Origin: Halomonas sp. DQ26W | GTDB lineage: Bacteria; Pseudomonadota; Gammaproteobacteria; Pseudomonadales; Halomonadaceae | Direction: 5' to 3' | NCBI RefSeq assembly: GCF_003339685.1 | Contig: NZ_QPKI01000008.1 | Location: forward strand, 685-64,684 | DNA: 64,000 nucleotides | Shown: one piece after another, positions 9,209 through 17,373 of the stretch | Position numbering within the stretch: the stretch's first letter is position 1 | How the letters are laid out: each line of letters begins with the position of its first letter | Translations under genes and position numbers: made by a program | The notes under the pieces: model-generated | What the model was told of the DNA's origin: nothing | The model's input: the letters and a program-made list of their open reading frames with translations, nothing else | Database searches by the model: none

Positions 9209-10432
9209 TCAGACATAGAAATCAAGTTCTTCCATATTCTTGAGCAGATCCTTCATGCGTTCGGCTTCGTCACCCTTGAAGTAGATCAGCCCCCAATGTG
9301 TGCCGAAGGCAGTGCGCTTGGTGACGGTCTCCTCCATGGGCGACGTCAGCTCGTGAGACTCGAAGTAGGGATCGTCCTCGACCTCTTCGGGAATCTCCAG
9401 GCGGCTGACCACACGGCGTCGCGGATACACGCCGAAGCAGCCTGCGTAGCCGTTGGCATCGACAACCTCTTTGGGAAAGAAGGACTTGATCTCATCCGGC
9501 GTGGTCTTGGGGTCGAAGACCAGGATGCTGGCCTGGTAGGCATTGAAGCCGTAGACCCGCTCCAGCAGCTCGAATACCTTGAACCCGGGCGGGCGATAGG
9601 CGACCTCGCCGAAGTACATCTCGCCATCGCTGGTAACGAAGTACTCGGGGTGGATCAGGCCGAACTCGATATCGAAGGCCTTAATAAGCTTCTCGATTTG
9701 AGCGGTGATTTGCGGGCGGTAACTCTCGAGTTCCGGCGAGGCCGGTACAAACACCGAGTAGCCCAGGGTCACGTATTCGGAGATATTGAGAAAGGCGATC
9801 TTGCCGTTGTGGATCCAGGCCTCGACGGCGAATTCCCAGCCGTCCAGGTGCGACTCCATCAGAACCGGGAACTCCTCATCGGGGATGGAATCGACTTCGT
9901 CCGGTGTGCGGATCACCCGGTGACCCAGACAGCCGGCCTTGTCGAAGGCCTTGAGGTGGATGGGGTCGTTGGGGTCGCCGTCGAGCTTGAGCAGAGTCTG
10001 GTTGACCCGCTTGAGAAAGCGGATGACATCGCCCTTGTCATGGGCTTCCTCAAAAATACCCACGCGGATACCGCCGAGCTGGGCGCGGCGCTTCATAAGC
10101 GCCTTGTCACGCAGCAGCAGCGACTGGCCGTAGATGCGCGGTTTGTCCATGAGCACGGAATTGATGGCACCGGCCCATTCGACGGTTTCCTCAAACAGGG
10201 GGATGGCTACATCGACGCCCATCTCCTGCAGCGTTTCGGCGATCTCCATGGAGCGGTCGTTGAGACGCTCGAAATTCCAGGGCACATAGGGGATGTCATG
10301 TTTCTGGCAATACTCTTCCGCCCAGTCGGGGGCCACCACCACGTAGCGTCGATCGAAGTTCTCGGCGGCCTCGATTGCGTTGAGGCTCCAGCCGAGTAGT
10401 GCGATATAACCCTTGTTAGTGTCCTTTTGCAT
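9209..10432 (-). CDS. ATP-grasp domain ligase
   Basis: 407 residues, cytoplasmic. The N-terminal pre-ATP-grasp region (residues 8-90) has a Rossmann-like start (GYIALLGWSLNAIEAA). The central part carries ATP-grasp features: the lysine-bearing strand HLKAFDKAGCLGHRVI, the linker EFPVLMESHLDGWEFAVEAW, and the metal-binding strand MYFGEVAYRPPG (Glu, Arg). The C-terminal extension (about 330-407) is family-specific. Such enzymes join a carboxylate to an amine through an acyl-phosphate; the substrate here is unknown. AGGAGG sits seven bases before the ATG. It is first in a two-gene operon with the papain-like protein and divergent from ffs. Confidence 0.8.
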   Translation of the reverse strand: MQKDTNKGYIALLGWSLNAIEAAENFDRRYVVVAPDWAEEYCQKHDIPYVPWNFERLNDRSMEIAETLQEMGVDVAIPLFEETVEWAGAINSVLMDKPRIYGQSLLLRDKALMKRRAQLGGIRVGIFEEAHDKGDVIRFLKRVNQTLLKLDGDPNDPIHLKAFDKAGCLGHRVIRTPDEVDSIPDEEFPVLMESHLDGWEFAVEAWIHNGKIAFLNISEYVTLGYSVFVPASPELESYRPQITAQIEKLIKAFDIEFGLIHPEYFVTSDGEMYFGEVAYRPPGFKVFELLERVYGFNAYQASILVFDPKTTPDEIKSFFPKEVVDANGYAGCFGVYPRRRVVSRLEIPEEVEDDPYFESHELTSPMEETVTKRTAFGTHWGLIYFKGDEAERMKDLLKNMEELDFYV

Positions 10433-10525
10433 AATACGCCTCCTGAACGGTGTCGTGTTTTCCTGTTTACCCTACACGAAATGTCAACGCTTGGCATGGC
10501 CAGCCCGTATGCCGCGAGCCCGCTC

Positions 10526-10554
10526 TTGCTGGTCCGCCTGCCCGCTGGTATAGT
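10526..10554 (+). promoter_or_regulatory. Candidate sigma70 promoter upstream of ffs
   Basis: TTGCTG (10526-10531) and TATAGT (10549-10554) are separated by 17 bases. Transcription would start near 10561, about 90 bases before the recognisable 5' end of 4.5S RNA, so it would make a precursor or a separate short transcript. The leader contains a CTCGGC/GCCGAG hairpin. Confidence 0.5.
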
Positions 10555-10651
10555 GCACCCGCACTCGGCAAGCCATTGATGCCACGCCGAGTTCGGCAAT
10601 GCCAGCTGGGCCCTTTTCTTCAGCCTAGTGTACCAAGCAGACGTCGTGCAG

Positions 10652-10766
10652 TGGTGGCCCCGTCGGTCCTCCCGCAACGCTAAACCGCAAACCCCGCCAG
10701 GCCCGGAAGGGAGCAACGGTAGTGGTGGTCGCGTGTGCCGGGATGTGGCTGTCGGGGCTGCCTCCA
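10652..10766 (+). ncRNA. ffs: Signal recognition particle 4.5S RNA
   Basis: The sequence aligns along its length with E. coli 4.5S RNA. Shared segments are CTCCCGCAACGCTA near the 5' side, the apical GCCAGGCCCGGAAGGGAGCA with its GGAA tetraloop and the asymmetric internal loop bound by Ffh, and GTGTGCCGGGATGTGGCTG on the return strand. The ends pair (GGTGGCCCCG with CGGGGCTGCC). It forms the SRP with Ffh for co-translational membrane targeting. Ends are estimated from the pairing, within a few bases. Confidence 0.93.
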
Positions 10767-10827
10767 TTTTGAATGCCCCCTGGAATCTCTGTTTCACCCG
10801 CTTCCTAAGAAACTCGCTGCTCGAAGG

Positions 10828-10851
10828 CCTGTACCTGTACCTGTACCTGTA
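10828..10851. repeat. Four tandem CCTGTA hexamers
   Basis: Four perfect head-to-tail copies of CCTGTA lie between ffs and the small downstream gene. They form a simple-sequence tract that could vary in copy number. No gene covers it. Confidence 0.85.
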
Positions 10852-10943
10852 ATAGTGGTGTCTGCTACCTCTTGCTTGCCCCACTCGTACTAGCACCACG
10901 ACGTTCGTCGTAATAGACTATGGTCGCAGTTCGTTTTCATTGG

Positions 10944-10949
10944 TATAAT
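10944..10949 (+). promoter_or_regulatory. Candidate -10 element of the small downstream gene
   Basis: A perfect TATAAT lies 31 bases upstream of the ATG at 10980. The -35 region (near 10921-10926, TGGTCG) is a poor match. Confidence 0.45.
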
Positions 10950-10979
10950 GCATTGCAGCAAACTCTTGCGAGAGGAGCA

Positions 10980-11294
10980 ATGGTTACCATGATCGAAGAA
11001 ATTTCCGCAGCAGCCTGCATCCAACGCAGCCTGCGCCAGTGCATTTCCAATATGGCCGCGCTCCTGTACCGCCAGGGTCACGTTCTGGAGACGGTCAGCG
11101 TTCCCCACCGGGGCCTTGACCGCAGTGCCATCCAGCAACTCAGCCAGGCCTCCGGCGAGTGGGCCACTTGCCAGCAGGTGCTGGAGTGCAGCGAAGCCGC
11201 GTCCTATAACGAGTCCGGCAGGTTCGTACTCACCTCACTGGGCCGCGAGCTGCTCTTCGACATGTTCGGTTCGGGTGCCTCCGACTACGCTTGA
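10980..11294 (+). CDS. Small protein of unknown function
   Basis: About 104 residues, not recognised. AGAGGAG precedes the ATG at 10980 closely; a second ATG at 10989 is the alternative. The product is soluble and mostly helical with three cysteines in the first 70 residues (Cys13, Cys21, Cys63). The C-terminal part (SGRFVLTSLGRELLFDMFG) resembles the last helix and wing of a small winged-helix protein, but a full helix-turn-helix is not clear. A good TATAAT and ribosome site argue that it is real. It is transcribed alone after ffs. Confidence 0.55.
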   Translation: MVTMIEEISAAACIQRSLRQCISNMAALLYRQGHVLETVSVPHRGLDRSAIQQLSQASGEWATCQQVLECSEAASYNESGRFVLTSLGRELLFDMFGSGASDYA

Positions 11295-11689
11295 GTTGAG
11301 CAATGACGGGATATACGAGGGGGAGGCCAGTGGCTACCCTCTGTGTTCCTGCCACTTCTTCCGGGCAAAATTTTTGGATCTTCACACTTTGGCGTGAAAT
11401 GGCAAGGGAAGTCATGGCCGCGCTGTAGGAGTATCTTCAGATCACGACTGGAGGCCGAAGGACTCCCGGCGGCGTTACCGATGGTCGCGGTTATTGCCAG
11501 CGCGGCAGCCTCCGCCGGGCGCCTATCGGCGCCAGTCGCGATGGGAACCAGCGCTCCAGCAAGGAGCGCCTGCGTCGCTATCGCCGATGCGACCTTCCGC
11601 GATGCAGCCTATGCAGAGCAGGTTCACGCCAAAATGCGATGAACCAAATTTTTCTCCTTGAGGATCGATGAAGGCTCCCCAGTGCTTAT
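11295..11689. other. Non-coding spacer with degenerate repeats
   Basis: About 395 bases with no convincing gene. A 99-codon open frame (11343-11642) has low-complexity Ala/Arg-rich translation and no ribosome site. The stretch holds the REP-like inverted pair listed separately. The right end is T-rich (AAATTTTTCTCCTTG near 11645) and may include the 3' end of the ABC transporter transcript. Confidence 0.6.
11422..11573. repeat. REP-like inverted pair (degenerate)
   Basis: The segment ATCACGACTGGAGGCCGAAGG (11440-11461 region, plus strand) recurs in inverted orientation at 11521-11542 as ATCGCGACTGGCGCCGATAGG, each next to a GTAGGAG or GGAGCG-type motif. Two diverged copies facing each other resemble the bacterial interspersed mosaic elements found between genes in pseudomonads and relatives. 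Copy number elsewhere in the genome is unknown. Confidence 0.4.
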
Positions 11690-12487
11690 TCAAGGCTGTT
11701 CTTGCGTCTGAGCCTGGGTCCCCAGGTGCTTACGCAGAAAGTTGCGGGTGCGCTCCTCGTCAGGGTGGGAGAACAAGTGGTCTGGGGTGTTTTCTTCCAC
11801 CACTACGCCGCCGTCCATGAACATGGCCCAGTCGGACACGTCACGCGCGAAGCCCATCTCGTGGGTGACGATGAGCATGGTCATGTGCTCTTCGGCGAGG
11901 CTCTTCATGACCTGGTTTACCTCCTCCACCAGCTCGGGGTCCAGGGCTGAGGTGGCTTCGTCGAAGAGCATGACCTTGGGACGCATGGCCAGGGCGCGAG
12001 CGATGGCGACACGCTGCTTCTGGCCTCCCGAAAGGGCGCTGGGGTAGACCGCGGCCTTGTCCACCAGCCCCACGCGCTCGAGTAGTTCCATGCCCAGCTG
12101 CCGGGCACTTTTCGCATCCATCCTCTTCAGTTTTCTTGGCGCCAGCGTCACGTTATCCAGCGTCGAAAGGTGGGGGAACAGATTGAAGTGCTGGAACACC
12201 ATGCCCATGTTCTGGCGTATATGGTTGATGTGCCGCTCGAAGGCGAAGCCCTTCAAGTCAGGCCGGTTGACCTGTACGCCATCCAGCAGGATGCTGCCTT
12301 CGTCGATCACTTCCAGGTTGTTGATGGATCGTAGCAGCGTGCTTTTTCCCGATCCTGACGGGCCGATGATAGATATGATCTTGCCACGGTCGACCTTGAG
12401 GTCGATGCCCTTGAGAACCTCAAGGTCGCCGAATCGTTTCTTGACTCCCTTGAGCTCGACCATTGGAGTGTCTGTCGCTTGTGTCAT
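11690..12487 (-). CDS. Polar amino acid ABC transporter, ATP-binding protein
   Basis: 265 residues of the GlnQ/HisP family. Walker [10 protein letters not shown] (near residue 42), the Q-loop region, ABC signature LSGGQKQR (near 150), Walker [15 protein letters not shown] and the switch His in IVTHEMGF are all intact. It energises import through the two permeases encoded just upstream (12-base gap to the nearest). It is the last gene of a substrate-binding protein, permease, permease, ATPase operon. The specific substrate is not readable from this subunit; the neighbouring catabolic genes suggest a modified amino acid. Confidence 0.93.
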   Translation of the reverse strand: MTQATDTPMVELKGVKKRFGDLEVLKGIDLKVDRGKIISIIGPSGSGKSTLLRSINNLEVIDEGSILLDGVQVNRPDLKGFAFERHINHIRQNMGMVFQHFNLFPHLSTLDNVTLAPRKLKRMDAKSARQLGMELLERVGLVDKAAVYPSALSGGQKQRVAIARALAMRPKVMLFDEATSALDPELVEEVNQVMKSLAEEHMTMLIVTHEMGFARDVSDWAMFMDGGVVVEENTPDHLFSHPDEERTRNFLRKHLGTQAQTQEQP

Positions 12488-12499
12488 GTGAGGTCCTTG

Positions 12500-13153
12500 T
12501 TAGCGGCGATAGGCAGCGCGGCGCTCTACCCAGGATTGGCCGATTTCCATCAGTATGTTGATCAGGTAGTAGATGACAGCGATCGTGATGTAGAACTCAA
12601 ACGGTCGAAACGTCACGCTGATGGCATACTGTGAGAGATAGACCAGCTCTGCGATGCCGATGGCGGAGAGCACCGAGATGTCCTTGACCATGATGATCAT
12701 GTTGTTGCCGAGCTGGGGGATTGCGCGATAGAGAGCCTGTGGAAGAATGATATAGAAGATAGTAGCCAGGTGACCAAAACCCAACGATCGCGAGGCTTCA
12801 TACTGGCCATTTGAGACAGACTTGATGGTGGCGATGAAGATATCGGCGTTGTAGGCCATATAGTGGAAACCGAGCCCCAGAACTCCTACCATGATGGCGG
12901 GTATCAATATCCATTGGCCAAGACCAAAGTACAGGAAATAAAGCTGGAGAAGCAGCGGCGTCGTCATGAATAGCCAGATAAAGAAGCGCAGCGGCCAGTT
13001 CACGACTTTCCTCGTATAGAGGGTTATCACAGCGACGATCTGGCCGCCGATAATCGACATGATGGCGACCACCAGGCCAATAAGAAGCGTAGCGCCTATA
13101 CCCTTTATAAGGGTTGGAAAGTAGGTGATTACGGGGCTAAAGTCGAATTCCAT
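12500..13153 (-). CDS. Polar amino acid ABC transporter permease
   Basis: 217 residues with five predicted membrane helices and the HisMQ-type coupling motif EASRSLGFGHLATIFYIILPQA (split across about residues 128-150). It should pair with the neighbouring permease as a heterodimer in the inner membrane. The ribosome site is weak (GGGTAAG about eight bases before the ATG). Confidence 0.9.
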   Translation of the reverse strand: MEFDFSPVITYFPTLIKGIGATLLIGLVVAIMSIIGGQIVAVITLYTRKVVNWPLRFFIWLFMTTPLLLQLYFLYFGLGQWILIPAIMVGVLGLGFHYMAYNADIFIATIKSVSNGQYEASRSLGFGHLATIFYIILPQALYRAIPQLGNNMIIMVKDISVLSAIGIAELVYLSQYAISVTFRPFEFYITIAVIYYLINILMEIGQSWVERRAAYRR

Positions 13154-13189
13154 GATGGCTTACCCTGTTTGTTCTATTGCCAAGCGGTT

Positions 13190-13846
13190 CTATAAATAGG
13201 TGTATCGCACGGCGCGACGGTAGAAGAACTCAACGATGCCCATGACTGCATAGATGATGACGATGTACATCAGTGCGCTCAGCATGAAGACTTCCAAGGG
13301 CTTGTAGGTGGAGCCGATCAGGCGCTGAGCCTGATAGGTCAGTTCGACCACCGAGATGATGGACACCAGCGAGGAGTTCTTTACCAGAATGATGGCAAGC
13401 ACTCCGATAGAGCGAATCATCAGGCCGGCCGCCTGAGGAAGAACAATGTGCTGAAGCGTCGCGAAGCGTCCAAATCCCAACGACCGTGACGCCTCGTTCT
13501 GACCGCTGTCGACGGATTCGATGGCACCACGAATGGCCTCGCTCATGTAGGCGCCGATGTTGAATGCGCCGACTACCACGCCACAGGTGAAAGGGTCCAG
13601 GCGCAGACCGATGGCGGGCCCGCCATAGAAGACCAGCAGCAGTTGGACGAAATAGGGGGTGCCGCGAACGACGCTAATGTAGGCGCGCGCCAGCCAGCGA
13701 ACGGGGAGAATTCGTGAGCTTCGCATTGCCACAAGTGCGGAGGCGATGAAGAAACCGAAGAATAGGGCACGAACCGATATATCGATGGTTACCCAGGCCG
13801 CTTTTACCAGCAGCGGCGATATTTCGATCATCAGAGTGATGTCCAT
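13190..13846 (-). CDS. Polar amino acid ABC transporter permease
   Basis: 218 residues, five predicted membrane helices and the coupling motif EASRSLGFGRFATLQHIVLPQA (split, near residues 120-142). It is similar to but distinct from the following permease, consistent with a heterodimeric channel. AAGGGG lies six bases before the ATG. A strong hairpin separates it from the binding-protein gene. Confidence 0.9.
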   Translation of the reverse strand: MDITLMIEISPLLVKAAWVTIDISVRALFFGFFIASALVAMRSSRILPVRWLARAYISVVRGTPYFVQLLLVFYGGPAIGLRLDPFTCGVVVGAFNIGAYMSEAIRGAIESVDSGQNEASRSLGFGRFATLQHIVLPQAAGLMIRSIGVLAIILVKNSSLVSIISVVELTYQAQRLIGSTYKPLEVFMLSALMYIVIIYAVMGIVEFFYRRAVRYTYL

Positions 13847-13885
13847 GAGCCCCTTTACTCAGTTGTTGTGATGTGAGGGTGAGGT

Positions 13886-13907
13886 CAGCAGGGCTCGCGC
13901 CCTGCTG
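13886..13907 (-). terminator. Intercistronic hairpin between binding-protein and permease genes
   Basis: A perfect nine-base stem CAGCAGGGC/GCCCTGCTG with a four-base loop lies between the substrate-binding protein stop (13920) and the permease start (13846). No T-run follows. Such hairpins commonly protect the upstream message or attenuate read-through, giving more binding protein than membrane subunits. Confidence 0.65.
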
Positions 13908-13919
13908 CTTCGGGATCAT

Positions 13920-14723
13920 CTAGTCGAACTGGACCCCTACGCCGATCCACTTGTCGACGATTTCCTGATAGGTACCATCTTCCTTGATCTCTGCCAGTGC
14001 GATATTGAGGGCTTCCTTGAGTTCTGGCTTGTTCTTCTGAATGGCAATGGCGGCAGGCCAGCTGGGCAGTTCGCCGACATTAACCTCCTTGATGGCGAGA
14101 TCCTGGTCATTGAGCGCCACGTATACGGGAATATCATCGGCGATCATGACGTCGATTCGACCCGTGGTGAGCCCGTTGAGCATGTCGGGCAAACCCTGGA
14201 AGGTCTGGTTGCGCCATCTCCCTTCGCTATTCTCGGTGGCCCACTGATTGCCTGTTTCACCCAGGGTGGAACCCACTCGCTTACCTTCGAAGTCATCGAT
14301 GCTGGTCAGATCGTCGGAGTCCTCCTGAACCCAGATGGAGAGTCCCGAGCTGTAATAGCTGTCGGTGAAGTCGACGGCCTGTTGGCGCTCTTCGGTGACG
14401 CTCATGCTGCAGATGCAGGCATCGAAGCGGCCACCGGCCAGGGCAGCGACGATGCCATTCCACGGAGAAGTCTGGATATTGACCTCGACCCCCATCCTGT
14501 CGGCCAGGGCCTCGGCGATATCCACATCGAAGCCGACCAGGTTTCCGGCCGTATCGACATAGCTGAACGGGGGATAGGCACCGGAATTGGCCACCTGAAA
14601 GACGTCAGCTTGAATCTCGGGCAAGTCTCTCGCCTGGGCCGGCAAACTTGCCAGTGAAATGATGCCGAGTATTGCCATGGCACCGATGAGGGGACGATGG
14701 AAAGGCTTTTTATGATTTGTCAT
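13920..14723 (-). CDS. Polar amino acid ABC transporter, periplasmic substrate-binding protein
   Basis: 267 residues with a signal peptide (LIGAMAILGIISLASLPAQA, cleavage near residue 31) and a family 3 periplasmic binding fold: NSGAYPPFSYVD, GFDVDIAEALADRMG, and ACICSMSVTEERQQAVDFTDSYY. The carboxylate-binding Arg and Asp of this family can be placed in TEERQQ and IDVMIADD. Basic, acidic and ectoine-type ligands are all known in the family, so the ligand is open. AAGGAA lies seven bases before the ATG. It is the first gene of the transporter operon and immediately downstream of the thiolase gene. Confidence 0.9.
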   Translation of the reverse strand: MTNHKKPFHRPLIGAMAILGIISLASLPAQARDLPEIQADVFQVANSGAYPPFSYVDTAGNLVGFDVDIAEALADRMGVEVNIQTSPWNGIVAALAGGRFDACICSMSVTEERQQAVDFTDSYYSSGLSIWVQEDSDDLTSIDDFEGKRVGSTLGETGNQWATENSEGRWRNQTFQGLPDMLNGLTTGRIDVMIADDIPVYVALNDQDLAIKEVNVGELPSWPAAIAIQKNKPELKEALNIALAEIKEDGTYQEIVDKWIGVGVQFD

Positions 14724-14851
14724 GACGATTCCTTCTCGATGTTTGATTATTTATAAGTGTCTTTCTATGGATTTGCGACACGATCAGCGCCGCGACATGC
14801 TTCGTTGATGCTCCATGCTGTGGAAGCGGATCCGAGCCTTATTACCTCCTG

Positions 14852-14898
14852 TTGTATTGGTACACTTGCATGTTTGATGCTTATCAAGCATAACCTGC
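14852..14898. promoter_or_regulatory. Two short palindromes between thiolase and transporter genes
   Basis: TGTATTGGTACA (TGTA-N4-TACA, near 14853-14864) resembles a GntR-type operator half-pair. ATGCTTATCAAGCAT (near 14877-14892) is a six-base inverted repeat with a three-base loop. Either could be an operator or a weak terminator after the thiolase gene. Confidence 0.35.
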
Positions 14899-14902
14899 GG
14901 CG

Positions 14903-16093
14903 TCACATCCGCTCGAGAATGGCGGCAATCCCTTGTCCACCGCCCACGCAGACGGTGGCGCAGCCGTAGCGGCCGCCGCGGTGAGCGAGAATTCTCGCCA
15001 GGGTGCCAGTCAGGCGTATGCCGCTGGCCCCCAGAGGGTGGCCCAGTGCCAGGGCGCCGCCCCAGACGTTGACCCGGGCAGGGTCGAGTTCGAGCGTGCG
15101 CATGGCATGCAGCGGAATGGCGGCAAACGCCTCGTTGATCTCCCAGACATCGATCTGTGACGCGGCGAGCCCCGCGCGTGCCAGTGCCTGCTCGGCTGCT
15201 GCCGCTGCACCGGCACCCATGCGTTCCGGTGCCACACCCACGTCGGCAATGGCGACGATGCGTGCCATCGGCTTGGCGCCGTGGTGGTCGAGGGCGGCGG
15301 CTGACATCACCAGCGCCCCGGCGGCACCGGAGGTCAGTGGCGAGCTGTTGCCGGCCGTGACCCGGCCACCTTCGAGGAAAACTGGGTCGAGCCCGGCAAG
15401 CCGCTCGAGACTGGTATCGGGGCGGATGTTGGCATCGCGTTCGACGGTATCTCCCGCAGGAGTGGTCAGCGCCAGGCGTTCGCCATCGAAGCGGCCCTGG
15501 GCGTCGGCGCGTGCGGCGCGGCGATGTGAGTCGAAGGCGAATGCGTCCATGTCGCCGCGTTCGATACCGGCTGCCTGGGCCAGTCGCTCGGCAGTTATGC
15601 CCATGTTCAGCGCCACGTCGAGTTCGAGCCAGTCGGCGCCTTTCAGTGCCTCAGGTGAGGTCAGCGTGCCCTCCTTGAACAGGGCAGGGCCCATAGGCAC
15701 CCGGCTCATATTCTCGTAACCCCCGGCCATGGCCACCTCCACGGCGCCGGCCTGGATCTCCCGGGCGGCACTGCGCAGGGCGGCAAGCCCTGAGCCGCAC
15801 TGCTGGTCGATCTGGCGGGTAGCGCACGCTTGGCCCTGCGGCCCCAGGTACTGCGACAGCCACAGCGGGTAGCGACCGCCGAAGCTCCACTGCTCCTTGA
15901 CCGGCAGCGCGCAGCCGACGCTCAAGTCCTCCACCGCATGAGGGTCGAGGCCGGTTCGGGCAAGCAGGCCGTCGATAACCTGGGCGAGCAGGGCATCGCC
16001 GCGCATCTCGGCCCAGCCGTCCACCTCAGGCTTGCGTGGGTGGGCGCGGGTGAAGGCGCTGCGTGCATAGTCGACCAGATAGACATCTTTCAT
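14903..16093 (-). CDS. Thiolase (acetyl-CoA acyltransferase type)
   Basis: 396 residues from the ATG at 16093. The open frame extends further upstream, but the extension lies inside the M20 gene and is not homologous. MKDVYLVDYARSAFT begins like degradative thiolases. The acyl-accepting Cys is in QQCGSGLAAL, the His in NEAFAAIPLHAM, and the second catalytic Cys in CVGGGQGIA. The ATG overlaps the M20 stop as ATGA, with GGAGGA eight bases upstream, so the genes are coupled. It should split a 3-oxoacyl-CoA into acetyl-CoA and a shortened acyl-CoA, using the product of the CoA-transferase in the same operon. Confidence 0.92.
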   Translation of the reverse strand: MKDVYLVDYARSAFTRAHPRKPEVDGWAEMRGDALLAQVIDGLLARTGLDPHAVEDLSVGCALPVKEQWSFGGRYPLWLSQYLGPQGQACATRQIDQQCGSGLAALRSAAREIQAGAVEVAMAGGYENMSRVPMGPALFKEGTLTSPEALKGADWLELDVALNMGITAERLAQAAGIERGDMDAFAFDSHRRAARADAQGRFDGERLALTTPAGDTVERDANIRPDTSLERLAGLDPVFLEGGRVTAGNSSPLTSGAAGALVMSAAALDHHGAKPMARIVAIADVGVAPERMGAGAAAAAEQALARAGLAASQIDVWEINEAFAAIPLHAMRTLELDPARVNVWGGALALGHPLGASGIRLTGTLARILAHRGGRYGCATVCVGGGQGIAAILERM

Positions 16094-17373
16094 GAAACGT
16101 TTCCTCCAGCTTCGGCCAGCTGTGCCCAGCGGTGAATGAACAGCGCGTAGGTGGTGAGCACATGGCGGATAGAGTCGATCTCTACGCACTCGTCGACGCC
16201 GTGTATACGCTGGGCCACCGGGCCGTAGCAGGTGCCATTGATCTCGCCGCTGACGTGGAAGGCGCGCAGGTCGGTGGTGCAGGTGGAGAGGTAAGTCTTC
16301 GGCGGGTCGCCGAGCAGGTCCTGATGGCAGCGCGAGAGCAGCGCGATGCCAGGTGTCTCGAGATCGACCAGAAAGCCCTCGGAGCGGAAACCATGGAATT
16401 CCACCCGTGGCATCGGACTGCCATCGGCAAACTCGCCGTGACGCGCTTCGATGCACCGCCGCACGCGGTTCATGACATCATCGGGCGTCATGCCCGGCGG
16501 GAAGCCGACACGGCCTTCAAGGATGGCGTGTGCCGGTACGCTGGAGGCCCAGTTGCCGCCCTCGATCTTGCCGATGCTGAGATTGAAGGGGCTATCGAGC
16601 GTGTCGTAGGGCGCCTGGCGCGGTAGCCCGTTGATCTCGGCCTCCAGCGCCTTGAAGGCAGGCAGGTACTCGACCAGGGTCTCGATGGCATTGCGTCCGG
16701 CGCGGGTATCGAGCACGTGGGCCGGCACGCCGTCTAGGCGCATGCGAAACCACAGCACGCCGACCTGGCCGGCGTAGATCTGGCTGCCGAAAGGCTCGGG
16801 AATCAGCACGAAATCGCCGCTATAGCCCTGATGCAGGCAGGCCAGGGCACCGTTGCCGGTGCACTCCTCTTCGATCACCGTCTGCAGGGTCAATGGAAAG
16901 TCGATGGCCACCCCGGCCTCGCGCACCGCCTTGACGGCCATGCTCATGGCGGCGATACCGGCCTTCATGTCACCGGCGCCACGCCCGTATAGCCAGCCGT
17001 CCTTCTCCCAAGGTTCACAGGGCGGTTGGGTCCACATGTCGGTGGGCTCGGCAGGGACCACATCGAGGTGGCCGTTGAAGACCAGGTGCGGCCCTGGGGC
17101 ACCGGCGTTAAGCTGTGCCACCAGGTTGTAGCGTCCTTCGCTGGCCCACTCGGTGGGGGCACGGTGGGGATGCTCGGAGAAGCCGGGGGCGTCTAGCGGT
17201 ACCCGGGTGGCGGGCATGTTGAGGCGCTCGAACCAGTGCTCCATGGTCGCAAGTACGGCGTGTTCCTGGCCCAGTACGCTGTAGCCGCGTACCAGGTCAC
17301 GGGTCAGCGCCAGGGTGTCGTCCATCAGCGCTTCGCAGTGCGCGACGATGCGCTTCTCGGTGGCGGTGAGCAT
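16090..17373 (-). CDS. M20 family metallo-deacylase (ArgE/DapE type)
   Basis: 427 residues. Di-zinc site motifs are present: NGHLDVVP (His102, Asp104), GRGAGDMKAG (Asp135), TVIEEECTGNG (general base and bridging Glu, 168-170) and a C-terminal IHGVDE. A dimerisation lid lies in between. Members remove N-acyl groups from amino acids or cleave dipeptides. No signal peptide, so it acts in the cytoplasm. The start overlaps the CoA-transferase B stop as TGATG, and its stop overlaps the thiolase start. Within this operon it could remove an N-acetyl group from a beta-amino acid or from an acetamido acid product; that is inference. Confidence 0.88.
   Translation of the reverse strand: MLTATEKRIVAHCEALMDDTLALTRDLVRGYSVLGQEHAVLATMEHWFERLNMPATRVPLDAPGFSEHPHRAPTEWASEGRYNLVAQLNAGAPGPHLVFNGHLDVVPAEPTDMWTQPPCEPWEKDGWLYGRGAGDMKAGIAAMSMAVKAVREAGVAIDFPLTLQTVIEEECTGNGALACLHQGYSGDFVLIPEPFGSQIYAGQVGVLWFRMRLDGVPAHVLDTRAGRNAIETLVEYLPAFKALEAEINGLPRQAPYDTLDSPFNLSIGKIEGGNWASSVPAHAILEGRVGFPPGMTPDDVMNRVRRCIEARHGEFADGSPMPRVEFHGFRSEGFLVDLETPGIALLSRCHQDLLGDPPKTYLSTCTTDLRAFHVSGEINGTCYGPVAQRIHGVDECVEIDSIRHVLTTYALFIHRWAQLAEAGGNVS

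Noticed and set aside
9296-10399. 367-codon open frame opposite the ATP-grasp gene
   Set aside because: Antisense shadow of the ATP-grasp gene, with no supporting motifs.
11343-11642. 99-codon frame in the spacer before the ABC transporter
   Set aside because: Low-complexity translation, no ribosome site, and it runs through the inverted repeat pair.
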